Below the pieces are notes generated by a model. The model ran no database searches and was not told where the DNA came from. It was given only the letters and a program-made list of their open reading frames with translations. The position numbers and the translations under genes are program-made. 64,000 nt of DNA from Pelecanus crispus (taxonomy: Eukaryota > Chordata > Aves > Pelecaniformes > Pelecanidae), in NCBI RefSeq assembly GCF_030463565.1, contig NC_134644.1, positions 153,227,967 through 153,291,966 of the forward strand. Direction: 5' to 3'. This document shows positions 54,242 through 64,000 of the stretch, in pieces. Numbering within the stretch: position 1 is the first letter of the stretch; each line of letters starts with the position of its first letter.

Positions 54242-57200
54242 CTAAATGAGAAGACAAGCAACAGTCAAGTGTTGACAGTATGCTGACACTGTTCTAACAA
54301 AAGAATGACAACTATTGCGCAAAACAGCATATGACCACAAAGCTAAATGTAGGATCTTAAATATTAAAAAATGTCGTATCTTTAATATTAAGGATCTGGT
54401 GTATGTAGCAATAGGCTATTTTAAAAACAAAGTAGGCATGAAAAAAGTCTAGATTCTCTTGAGGAAAAAAACATTATGAACAGGGAAATTAAGCAGAAAT
54501 ACATATGGAATAAAAAGGGGAATAGAAGAGCAATGATGTATATAAGGTACGTTTCTGCCCAAATCAAGGACTTCTGAATAAAGGTGAAGTAAAAACCAAG
54601 GCACTATAAGCTCGATATGGAACACTGATTACAGAAAAATACATGTACAGACCCAGTGAAGACCTAGTACAGCAGGTATGCAAGATCTTACCAAGAAGAT
54701 AAAGTAGTCACTGTGGATTTTAGAGTACATGTATGTATACAGAAACATGCCTCAAAAAGTTTAGGATTTAAAAATGAAATCTTCCAGAAAGATTTAACAG
54801 AGGTGACCTTTCCTTATCCACTACCATGGGGCTGCCTAGAATAGAGACTAAATTAAATAACCTCTCTAGCAGAGGCTTGTAGTTTGATTTTTTCCCCTCA
54901 TTCTGGCATAATCAGTGAATTCCAGTTTCAAAATGCTTTAATGCTTCTGTTTAATTAAAATTATCTTATACATTCTAAACCACACATTTCCCAAATTCAG
55001 TATACATTTTCTAGTCATTCAGCTATAGAACAATGTATGCCTGAAATTTTCTGCTTAAAACCTTGTATAACTTTTAAATTGTAAGGTAACACAAACATGT
55101 TAACACCATTGACTTGTGGTTCCCTTACTCAAACTTACAGAAAACAGTGCCTCGGCTAAGTAGCTCAGTTCTCAAATACTAGGGTAGAAGATGTGCCAGA
55201 TGCCCATGATTCTGAAAATATTCACTGATGTGTTTAATTACAGGATAAAGTCCATATTCACATCTTTTAATGAAGATTATGACAAAAATATAGACTATTC
55301 TTCAGAACAGCCTCCCTCCCCCCCAATTAAACACTTAACATGTATGCATGTTTTTCACTTTATTTACAAACACTGAACTTCAGTGTTCTCATGCTGTCAC
55401 CTTCAGCTCCCTTTCACAATCCTGCAGATGCCACAGGGCATACGCAGCATAGCATCTGAACAATACTTCATGCACAACCTACCTCTTCCCTTCCAATAGT
55501 TCACACAATGATATTTGAATTCAAGCATGTAAATATGTGTGTTCAGTAGCCTTACTTTCAAAACCTTCTGGAGAGACTGCTACCCATCCTTGAAAATCCA
55601 GCTCTGAAGGCACGTACCAGTTTTAGGTGGAAAGCATTACATACAAATCAGAACAACCAAAATTCCTCTAGCTTGAGACTACTAACTTCGAGGAAACCTC
55701 GACTAGGTATCTTCAGCCCTGCACAGATTTGCAATCTTAAGAGATATATATTGCTTGAAACAACGCAAGCGGAACACATCCTGACATAATACTGACTCCC
55801 CCCACCCAACACTTAACCATATCAAAAATTTGAGCATTATAATTTATAGAATTCAATTTAGATTGCCTCTTCAGCTTTTACTCTTACTGATGTTCTCTCC
55901 TCTGAAAATCAAGTTTTTTAAACAATGCAACTTCATTGATTAAATAAGAATAAAATTTTAATCATAGAAGCATCAATGCTCTAGAATCACTTTTTCATTA
56001 TTTTTGAAGGTGACAGCCTGCTCCCTACTATTCCTTATTTTTATGCTAGTTAATTTCCCAGTACAGCTACTTCAGTTTTCAAGGCCACAAGTCTTATCTG
56101 AAACACTGCTCTTCATAATGTGAATTCACTAACACTCTTTCATTGTTCGAAACTATTGTACATGCATCAGTATTTTTATGGACTGTGAAATCATGGTTAC
56201 ATAGAAAGACTATGAAGCAACGACATTTTGTTATGTGTCATTACAAAAGATTGCCACTTTCAGTAATTCTTTCAAATTCCATTATATTTTAGTTCTGAAA
56301 AATAATGTAAAATATATCCAAAGCAACAGTGTTTAATTCAATTTAAGCCAAACTAAAGATAAAAGAAAGTGTCAGTAATTGCACAGCTTTTTAAAAGCTC
56401 CAGTACCAACCTCTGACTGCAGCTACTACATGTCTGGGTTTTCCAGAATTGTCCTCTCTATCAGGAGATTTCATTTTAGTAAAACCCAAGATCTTCAGGC
56501 CACCTTTGTGGGGTTTCATGACGAAAAACAGGTCTGAGCAAGCTAAGTTTGTCTGAAAATCGTAATCGTTCCTAAACATGTTCATGTGCACCAAACCTGA
56601 AGCATCCCATACATGGTAAGGATGTGCAGGAAACATTGGTTTGTTCCAAGTTACCTGTACTAGAGGACTTACACATCTGGGCATGACAACTGCACTGTCT
56701 TAACAGACTTTCTTGAGCTAACCCTATCCCAAGAGACTTGTGAGCATAGCTGCATCACAAACAGGTGAAGCTTAGTTTTGGAAGAGGACAGCAAGCCAAA
56801 TTTATAAGAGTACAGAATTGTTTTTAAACAGAAACATACTGATCTTTATTATAACCACCATAAGCCACCCAACAAGAACAAGGGATTCTACAGTGTTCAT
56901 TATAGGCATTCATTAATAAGCTCATTAATGAAGTTCAGTGCTACTTTAGCTACTGAAAAATCTTCACAATGTCTTCTTTCTGATATGTTTTCAAAGTCTC
57001 TCATACAAATTGCAACTTATTTTCCCCTTTTACTCTGCAAAATCCTTTGTGATGGATCACAGCTGCTACTTGTGAACACGTATGCATGAAAGAACAACTG
57101 AAATCTATGGCAGAGTAATGAAAATCAGTAATGAAATCAGTTCTGTTCAAAATAAAAAAAACAAATTCCCCTTCTTATGGTCATGTAACTTTTTCTTACA

Positions 57201-60200
57201 GGGTCAGCAACATTAGCTAACAGTAAACTTTGCTGTATTAAGTGCAACACATAATACAAGCTAATGCCAACTCTAATACAACACCACAGCAGGATTCTTT
57301 GACTGAGACTTTTCTTGTTTCACAGAAGAGCATTATAACTGAAAACCGATTTTTTTTTTTTTAAATGAAAAAGTTGTTTTGATAGAAATTCATTCATCAA
57401 CCAAATAAGAATTGGGTTAATGATCCAGCTGAGAATCAAGATGGCTAGACACTATTAACTGCCATTTACTACCTTTCACTTCGTTACTCACTCCTATTAA
57501 TTTTACCTGACATTACAGCCTTAGCTTTGTCATCATCTTTTCTATGCATAGTGGGCATGATCACACCTAAACACATATGCACAGTGGATCTGAACTACCT
57601 CTTTGCATTAGAAGTCTCAATTCTTCTTTCGCAAATTTCAAAGTGCTATCTTGCAATCTTAACTTACACAACATCAATACAGAACATACAACTTGATTTA
57701 CCAATCTATTACTTTTCATGCAAGAGGGATTCTATAGTGTGCACTACTGGCATTCATTAACAAGAAAAAAAGCCTGCAAAGAAAACTGTGTGGTGCTACC
57801 GTGTCATAATTTTGTCCAATGGCTAATCCTTAGTAAAACAGTATTGGCCTGAAAGGAAGAAAAGGAAATGCTATTGAACAAAAAAAAAATGCGGATGAAA
57901 ATTAAAATATCTTTATTTCAGTCTCCTTAAAATTTAAGTGGTCTGCCTAGTACTGTGGAATCTTACCTGATTTGGTGAACAAACAGGAAAATCTTCAACT
58001 GGTGGAATTAAGCCCTGGGCAATTAACTGTCCATAGGATGGAGGAGCTTCTCTTCTTAACAGTTCAGCCTCAACCCTTGACAAATGAGTTTCAAATGATC
58101 TTTGAAAGAGAAAAGAAATTTCACAGTACATAAGACTTTGATATGTATATATGTAAAATTACATGACACTATTATAATCTGAAGTAACAAATTTCAGCAG
58201 ATGAAATTTTATTAATTGAATTGAAATTTAATTGACAAAGAATATACAGTAAGTCCTTCCAATCATTCCTATGGGTCTGTCCAGCTGAGACAAGAACAAA
58301 ACCAACCCAACAATAAATTCCTAAAAAAAAAAAAAAAAAAAAAGAGGCTAAAACAGTTAAAGGCACCATGAGAGATGCTTATATTATTCTATAAAAATTG
58401 AAGAAAATTTAATCCTGATATGAGATAGTCTACAATATAAGAAACATGCTGTTAAATACAGAATTGAGGTATTTAATTGCAGAAACGCAGCTTATCATAG
58501 GATCATAGAATGCTTTGGGTTGGAAGGGACCTTTAGAGGTCATCTAGCCCAACCCCCCCTGCAGTGAGCAGGGACATCTCTAACTACATCAGGTTGCTCA
58601 GAGCCCCGTCCAACCTGACCTGGAATGTTTCTATGGATGGGGCCTCCACTACCTCTCTGGGCAACCTGTTCCAGTGCTTCACCACCCTCATTGTAAAAAA
58701 TTTCTTCCAGTGTAAATCTATTCTTCTTTAGTTTAAAACCATTACTCCTTGTCCTGTCACAACAGGCCTTGCTAAAAAGATTCTCCCCATCCTTCCTAAA
58801 GGCCCCCTTTAAGTACTGGAAGGCTGCAATAAGGTCTCCTCACAGCCTTCTCTTCTCTAGGCTGAACAACCCCAACTCTCTCAGCCTGCCTTGTAGGAGG
58901 ACACACTTTCTCTTTGGTAACAACATCTGAAAGCTTAACTCTCAATACTTAAGTGATCGGAATACTTCTATCCCCTTTTCTTCACTGAAAGGGTGGTCGG
59001 TCACTGGAACAGGCTCCCCAGGGAAGTGGTCCCAGCACCAAGCCTGTCAAAGTTCAAGGAGCATCTGGATGACACTCTTAGCCATGTGGTTTAGTTTTAG
59101 GTAGTCCTGCATGGAGCAGGGAGTTGGATTTGATGATGCATATGGGCCCCTTTCAACTTGAGATATTCTATGATTCTGTGATTAACTAACCTCTTTTTAC
59201 TGTCGAAGAAGAAGGAACAATGCCTTTAGAAATCACATGCAACAATAATTGTATGTCAATAAAAATGTTTCAAGTATAACAATAACGTATATGAAAATAT
59301 TTTAAAAATTTAGGTTCTTGAGGCCATCTGTTCTACTTACCTTCGCTCAAACATCCTGAGTGAGTACAATTTACAAGTACATCCCAGTGCAATGACAAGC
59401 AGCAATCCACAAATAAGACTCCCAATGACAGCTGCAGTTATTACTCTAGTGGGCACAATGACTGGGCAATTCTCTTCATCACTGCCATCACCACAGTCAT
59501 CTTGAGAATCACAAACCCAGCTCTCAAACACACAGCGGTTATTTTTACAATGAAAATTTCCTGGCTGACAGAAGAAACAATTTTTTTCATCTGAACCATT
59601 AGGGCAATGGTTCTGGTAGTTGCAGCGATCTGAACGAGGGTAGCAAACACCATTTCGAGAGCAGGGAAACTCGTCTCTTTGGCACATGGTACAGTTGGTT
59701 TCATCCCTTCCATTTGGACAGTGCCAGTAGCCATCACAGCGTTGCTGCTCTGTGTAGCAACCCCAATTTCCACCACATGGAATCTCCCATGGCAAACAGA
59801 AGCCGTCTACTTGATAGGTGGCATTGAATCCTCTTGCAGCATTCACTTTGTCAGCACAAAAATGCACTCTTATCTGTCCTGAGGATGAAACAACCGTGAG
59901 GGGAGCATGAGAGTCAAATGCTGTTAGCACACGCAACAGCCTCCGTGGATTCTCCTCTAATCCGTCATATATTTTGACATAGTCTCCATAACCTGTACCA
60001 TCAAGTTTAAAATCAGTGAATCTCAAAATTACTTTGCGATGGTCACCAGTGTCTATCAGCCAGGTGCAGTTGCTTCCAGGTGGATAGAAGTCAGGATAGT
60101 TGGGAGAACTGAAAGTACCATAAAAGTATCTCAACCACTGCCCACATGTTGGCACATCACAGTCTATTTCGTCTCCTAGGTCAAGACAATCAATGTTACC

Positions 60201-60442
60201 ATCACATTTCAAAGACTCTGGAAGGCAAGTGTAAAGCTTGGTGAAGCGAGAAAGACATTGGAACTGATTGCAGGCACAAGGCTGAAAGGAAGAAGCTGTC
60301 GGAGGATTAGCTTTGGCACAGATTTCTTCATCCGAATTGTCTCCACACTCATCCATATTATTACATTTCCAACTTTCTGGAATACACTTCCCATTTGCGC
60401 AATGAAACTGGTCACAATCACAATTTGGCTCATCAGATTTCC
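53378..60442 (-). CDS. LRP12: LDL receptor-related protein 12, last three exons (5' part outside window)
   Basis: LRP12 (ST7) is a single-pass plasma-membrane receptor of the LDL-receptor superfamily, linked to endocytosis and signalling through adaptors bound to its tail. Exons 60442-59341, 58099-57967 and 54241-53378 join in frame into about 699 residues; human LRP12 is 859. In local numbering: LDLRA1 8-42, LDLRA2 56-95, CUB 100-212, LDLRA3 216-251, LDLRA4 254-289, LDLRA5 292-326, transmembrane helix about 333-356, then a tail of about 340 residues ending SDDEALLLC as in mammals. N-glycosylation sequons occur at 125, 207, 250 and 282. The missing N-terminus would hold the signal peptide and first CUB domain. 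LRP3 and LRP10 are less likely because the tail matches LRP12 closely. Confidence 0.97.
54242..57966 (-). other. LRP12 last intron
   Basis: 3.7 kb of AT-rich unique sequence. It contains a 97-codon minus-strand open frame at 56391-56684 of unknown origin; no CR1 or LTR was seen. Confidence 0.9.
57967..58099 (-). CDS. LRP12: LRP12 juxtamembrane cytoplasmic exon
   Basis: 133 bases, 44 codons after the split arginine. It encodes SFETHLSRVEAELLRREAPP followed by SYGQLIAQGLIPPVEDFPV. The PPSY motif fits a WW-domain binding site (PPxY) of the kind used by NEDD4-family ubiquitin ligases; that use is an inference here. Acceptor TTTCAAAG|ATCATT and donor AATCAG|GTAAGA. Confidence 0.96.
58494..58905 (-). 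mobile_element. CR1 LINE fragment, about 410 bases
   Basis: Inverted CR1 tail (atcataggatcatagaatg), then ggttggaagggacctttaga and the rest of the 3'UTR up to ctgaacaaccccaactctct. It is well preserved. It lies in the LRP12 intron between the transmembrane and juxtamembrane exons. Confidence 0.92.
58978..59182 (+). mobile_element. CR1 LINE fragment opposing its neighbour
   Basis: Plus-oriented CR1 3' end: gtcactggaacaggctcccc through gagttggatttgatgat, ending attctatgattctgtgat. With 58494-58905 it forms an inverted pair whose 3' tails point outward. Confidence 0.9.
59341..60442 (-). CDS. LRP12: LRP12 large ectodomain/transmembrane exon
   Basis: 1102 bases. It enters with two bases finishing a split glycine codon and leaves with AG of a split arginine. 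It encodes five LDL-receptor class A modules, each with the calcium-binding D/E cluster (CGDNSDEE, CLDLGDE, CPNGRDE, CPNGSDE, CGDGSDEE), the second CUB domain with FSSPNYPDFYPPGSNCTW, and the hydrophobic segment ITAAVIGSLICGLLLVIALG followed by the CTCKLY stop-transfer end. Acceptor TTTCAG|GGAAAT and donor CGAAG|GTAAGT. Confidence 0.97.
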
Positions 60443-61480
60443 CTGAAAGAAAAACAAACGCCAAATTATAAAAATACTATCTTTTTAGAATTTAGCACGT
60501 TATGGCTTGTGTCACATATTTATTTGCTGCTTTCAGTCAAATAACTTTAACCCAAGCAAGAAAACAGTGCTCATTTATAGTGACTGAAAAATCTGGCTTC
60601 TAAGGTGCTAAAAATAAGTCAGAAAAATACTGTTTCTCTCCTCCTGTATCACTTGAAATACAGAAATATCTTGTCCTGCAGTACTGGTTGCCTCAAATTC
60701 TTTCTTGTAAAAGCAGGCAGACTTCTCTCCTGTTTTTGTAGGTTCCTACTTTGTACCAAAGGATCTATGGCAAGAGAGAAGCTGAGAGTTGAAGATTACC
60801 TATTACCAACCAAAGAGAGAAACCTCTCTCACCTCTCCCCACTGTTTGCTCCTGCGTCTTCTCCAGAACTAAGAGGAGAGTGCAGCAAATGCAGAAACAC
60901 ATACAAAAACATAGAAAATTATGCTTTAAAAGTTAAGGATCCAAGCAGTGGTCCAGAAAACATCGAAGTGTGGGTATTTTTGGTTGGGTTGTTTTCTTTA
61001 TTTTTTTTAATTCTGAAAAAAGTCAAGACACACCTTCATTTAAGACAATGTGGTCTACTGGCTACTACCACACTTGTAACATCAAGAATATTTTTTTCAG
61101 GGATTCATTTATTAAAGTTCCAACCATGTTAAACACTGAAACGTACCTGGGAAGCAAGCTATTTCAGCTCTGCAACAACTTAGCTGAGTCAAATACCACT
61201 GTATCATTTAAAATCAGTGCAATTTCTAAAACCCACAGTACAGACTATAAAGTTGGCTATAAAACAAACTGCTGTGGTCAATCCTTAAAAAAAATTTCGG
61301 AAATATTTGCAATGCAGATGGTCCTACACAGCAGTAATTCAGGAGGTAAATTAGACAAATATACAGTGAATCTAAATAACACCATACTTCGGGTTTTAAA
61401 AAAGAAACAGGAAAGACAGTATGATGAACTTACTGAAATACAGACTTTCCCAGAAGAAGCAGGTTCTAGCTTGCCTTACA

Positions 61481-61725
61481 ACAGAACAATTCAGATTAGA
61501 AGGGAGCTCTGGAGGTCACCTAATCAAATCATCTGCTCAAAGCAAGGCTACCTGAAATTTGACTGGGTTGTTTGGGGCCTTGTCCAATCAAGTATTTTCA
61601 AAGTTCTACCTTTACCACAAAGTGGTAGAAATGCTCATATCTAGCCTGAATTTCCCTTGCTGCAACTAATCTGCTGTGATAGGTCAAGTCATATCACACC
61701 TCTGTTCTCCTTTTTGCTATTTTAT
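61481..61725 (-). mobile_element. Old CR1 LINE fragment
   Basis: Worn antisense CR1 3' end: attagaagggagctctggag, then caaagtggtagaaatgctca. It lies in the LRP12 upstream intron. It forms the C-terminal part of the long open frame described under 60970-61644. Confidence 0.65.
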
Positions 61726-63911
61726 TATCTTGGAAAGCGTTAAAAAGAAATACTCTACCTTGAAATAATAGTTTTTCTAAAAAAAAGTGCAACATCAGCA
61801 TTTTAAGAATTTCACAAATGCTAAGGTTTTTAAAAAAATGAATTCAGGAAAAAATGAAACCAACAAAAGTGATAAATGTTATAAGGACTCCTTAAGAGTG
61901 TTTAAGCCAACAAATTTGCTGACAGGTAGTGACAGGAGAGCAAAATGTATGTGCTGCCAGTGATTAAATTTCACTAAAAACAAAGAACAGATCTAGTTTA
62001 AACGATATGATCTCCTTGTTGTGTTACATATATATATTTTTATATGTATATTATACACTCATACACATACACATCGTTCATAATATTAGTATGGCAAATA
62101 CTTAGTATGAACCTTGGCCTTGAATTTGAAACTTGTAGAAGTGAACTACTAGACTTGTTCTGCCTAAATTGAATGACTGTGCCCCACAGATGGCAGGCAA
62201 TATAGTAGAATATGTATAAGAAGAGTCAGTGAACTTGCTCAAGTACTGATTGTACTCTAGCTCAATGCTTCTACCTTGCAGAACCTGGAAAAAGGTTGAG
62301 TAGAAAGCTATAACATGGAGCTGTAAATATTAATGGCAATACTGCAGTAGCAAAATAGGATACGATTTCAAGCTAAGCTCTTCCTCCTGCAGGCTTTTAA
62401 ACATCCCAGAAAAGAGCTGCCTACTCGATCCTGATTTAGCACCTTTAATCACAGATCCTGAAGTAATTACATCAGGGAAGTTTACATATGAATCAAAAAT
62501 CAGAGTTGTAAAATAGCAAGACACATACAAAATAAGACTATCCTTGGAAGCTGTACCACAAAAGACTTCAGGATAGTACAAGATAACTAGCAGAACCCAT
62601 GTGCAGTTGTAGCCAAAGGACTAACACAATCCTTCCATGCATTTACAGTGAACATAAACCTCTGCACTTTTATTAACTCCATTCTCCACTCTACATCACC
62701 ATTAGTAAACTCCATCCCATTCCGATACCCATAGTTAAAGAGCCTGGTAAGTTAAAAGGGGTGGGAAGAAGACAGGGGAAAGAAAAACAATGACAAAAAT
62801 TACCTTCACGTACCCTTCCTAACTGTAATACTTCTTGTTGTTGTTTTTTGGTGGTTTGTTTAAAATGAAATAGGAATATTTACCTGGAAGATATTACTTA
62901 CTTTAAACAAGAATTCATTCAAACAACTCACATGGCCTATCTTCCAGATCAGATTTTAAACATGACCCTCCCTAATGGTGCCTTTTACACCTGTAATCTA
63001 TGTTGTTTCTAACATTCTAGCACAAGTAGGCCTAACCTGCATCTACATAACTGAAGTACACTGTTTTTTCCCCTTTTTCTAAGATCACGTGCCACCTTTG
63101 AGAGTAGCCTGGATTAAATAGTCTATTGGGGAGTTACACTGAGCACTACTGCATTATTCTAATGAGAAGAAATCAAACAACATAATGGCACAGTTGAATG
63201 TACAGCAAAAATATTAGTATTGCAGGAGTCTCCTATTCACACTGGAAAGCAGAAATGATCAGATGATTATTAAAGCAGATCTGTCAACTCTTCTCATATA
63301 CACAGGTCAGTTTACAATATTAGAAGACCACACTGATCACTGAAATACTACACTTTCACCTCAGTCATGAAATACTTCCTAAGTATTGTATCAAGCATAG
63401 AGACCAAACTCAATCCAAAGTTTCACCAAGGCTCATTTAAAAAAAAAAAAAAAAACAAAACACCACACAAAAAAACCCCAAAACCAATTTTGTTTTTTTA
63501 AAGACATGTAAAAATATTGGATTAAAGTCTTAAGTCTCTAAACTGAATACCACTGCATGATGCTAACAAGAAGAAACCATGTAACAGTAAAAACTGCTTA
63601 TTGTTGAGAATGTTAGAGCTTCTTCCAAAAGGGGTTACATACTGAAATTGTTTGGAAAAGAGAGGAAACGATTTTCAGAAAAACTCTGTTAAGCCTGTGG
63701 CTTGCCTCCTCTGCCCATTCCACACCCTTATCCAAAATGTCCTTCCTTCTCAAAGCCCCTCAGGCAGGAATGCTGCCTTCCCTCTGTGCCTAGCAGGAGA
63801 GGGAGATAAGCAGGGCAGAAGCCAATGCCTCACCCAGGATAATAGCATATGCATGGGAAGCAAGCAGAAACAGTAGTAGAGAATGACTAATCAGACAGTG
63901 GCTATTCCCTG

Positions 63912-63940
63912 CCCCCCCCCCCCCCCCCCCTTTTTTTTTT
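63912..63940. repeat. C19T10 homopolymer pair
   Basis: Nineteen C directly followed by ten T, in the LRP12 upstream intron. It is a pure pyrimidine tract (purine tract on the other strand). Confidence 0.9.
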
Positions 63941-64000
63941 GTCGAGACAATAAGCAAAACCCAGGTAGAACATTGCCCTGAAAGCTGAGCCAGCATCAAA

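Larger units (their letters stand above)
58100..59340 (-). other. LRP12 penultimate intron
   Basis: 1.2 kb, about half of it the inverted CR1 pair. It also holds a run of about 20 A at 58323-58343. Confidence 0.9.
60443..64000 (-). other. LRP12 upstream intron (continues outside window)
   Basis: No CUB-domain or signal-peptide exon was found here, so the preceding exon lies beyond 64000. It contains overlapping long plus-strand open frames (60605-61132 and 60970-61644), an old CR1, a TA-rich stretch near 62025-62055, and the C19T10 tract. Confidence 0.8.

Noticed and set aside
59441-60457. Open frames of 62-111 codons on both strands
   Set aside because: Shadows of the LRP12 ectodomain exon; the cysteine-rich repeat frame is the real one.

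Overview
This is vertebrate nuclear DNA, almost certainly from a bird. The evidence is multi-exon genes with GT-AG introns, several CR1 LINE fragments ending in the ATTCTATG tail, and LTRs of the kind scattered through neoavian genomes. No bacterial or phage features were seen. The exact species cannot be read from the window. Two genes are present, both on the minus strand, in the same order and orientation as DPYS and LRP12 on human 8q22 (synteny from general knowledge). DPYS (dihydropyrimidinase) appears complete: nine coding exons from 41677 down to 11343 join without a frame break into a predicted 507-residue enzyme with all six expected zinc-site residues. Its last exon is only 24 codons and ends differently from the mammalian protein. 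LRP12 is partial: its last three exons (60442 to 53378, about 699 residues) encode five LDL-receptor class A repeats, the second CUB domain, the transmembrane helix and the whole cytoplasmic tail. The signal peptide and first CUB domain lie beyond 64000.

Layout from left to right. 1-11342 is sequence downstream of DPYS, holding a GGTTT microsatellite and a broken CR1. 11343-41677 is DPYS, with introns containing CR1 pieces, a 579-bp solo LTR and short tandem repeats. 41684-42900 is the DPYS 5' region: a TATA-like box, a 41-bp minisatellite, and a CpG-rich block with a possible upstream exon that would splice in frame to DPYS. 43459-46280 holds two more LTRs, one of them in the DPYS sense direction. 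46281-51000 is intergenic. 51010-60442 is the 3' part of LRP12, including a long AT-rich 3'UTR. 60443-64000 is an upstream LRP12 intron.

The two genes do not share a pathway. DPYS is a cytosolic enzyme of pyrimidine breakdown, and LRP12 is a plasma-membrane receptor. No new multi-gene system was found. The points most worth following are the candidate upstream DPYS exon and promoter, the sense LTR upstream of it, the inverted pair of equal-length LTRs, the divergent DPYS C-terminus, and a few unusually long unexplained open frames inside introns.
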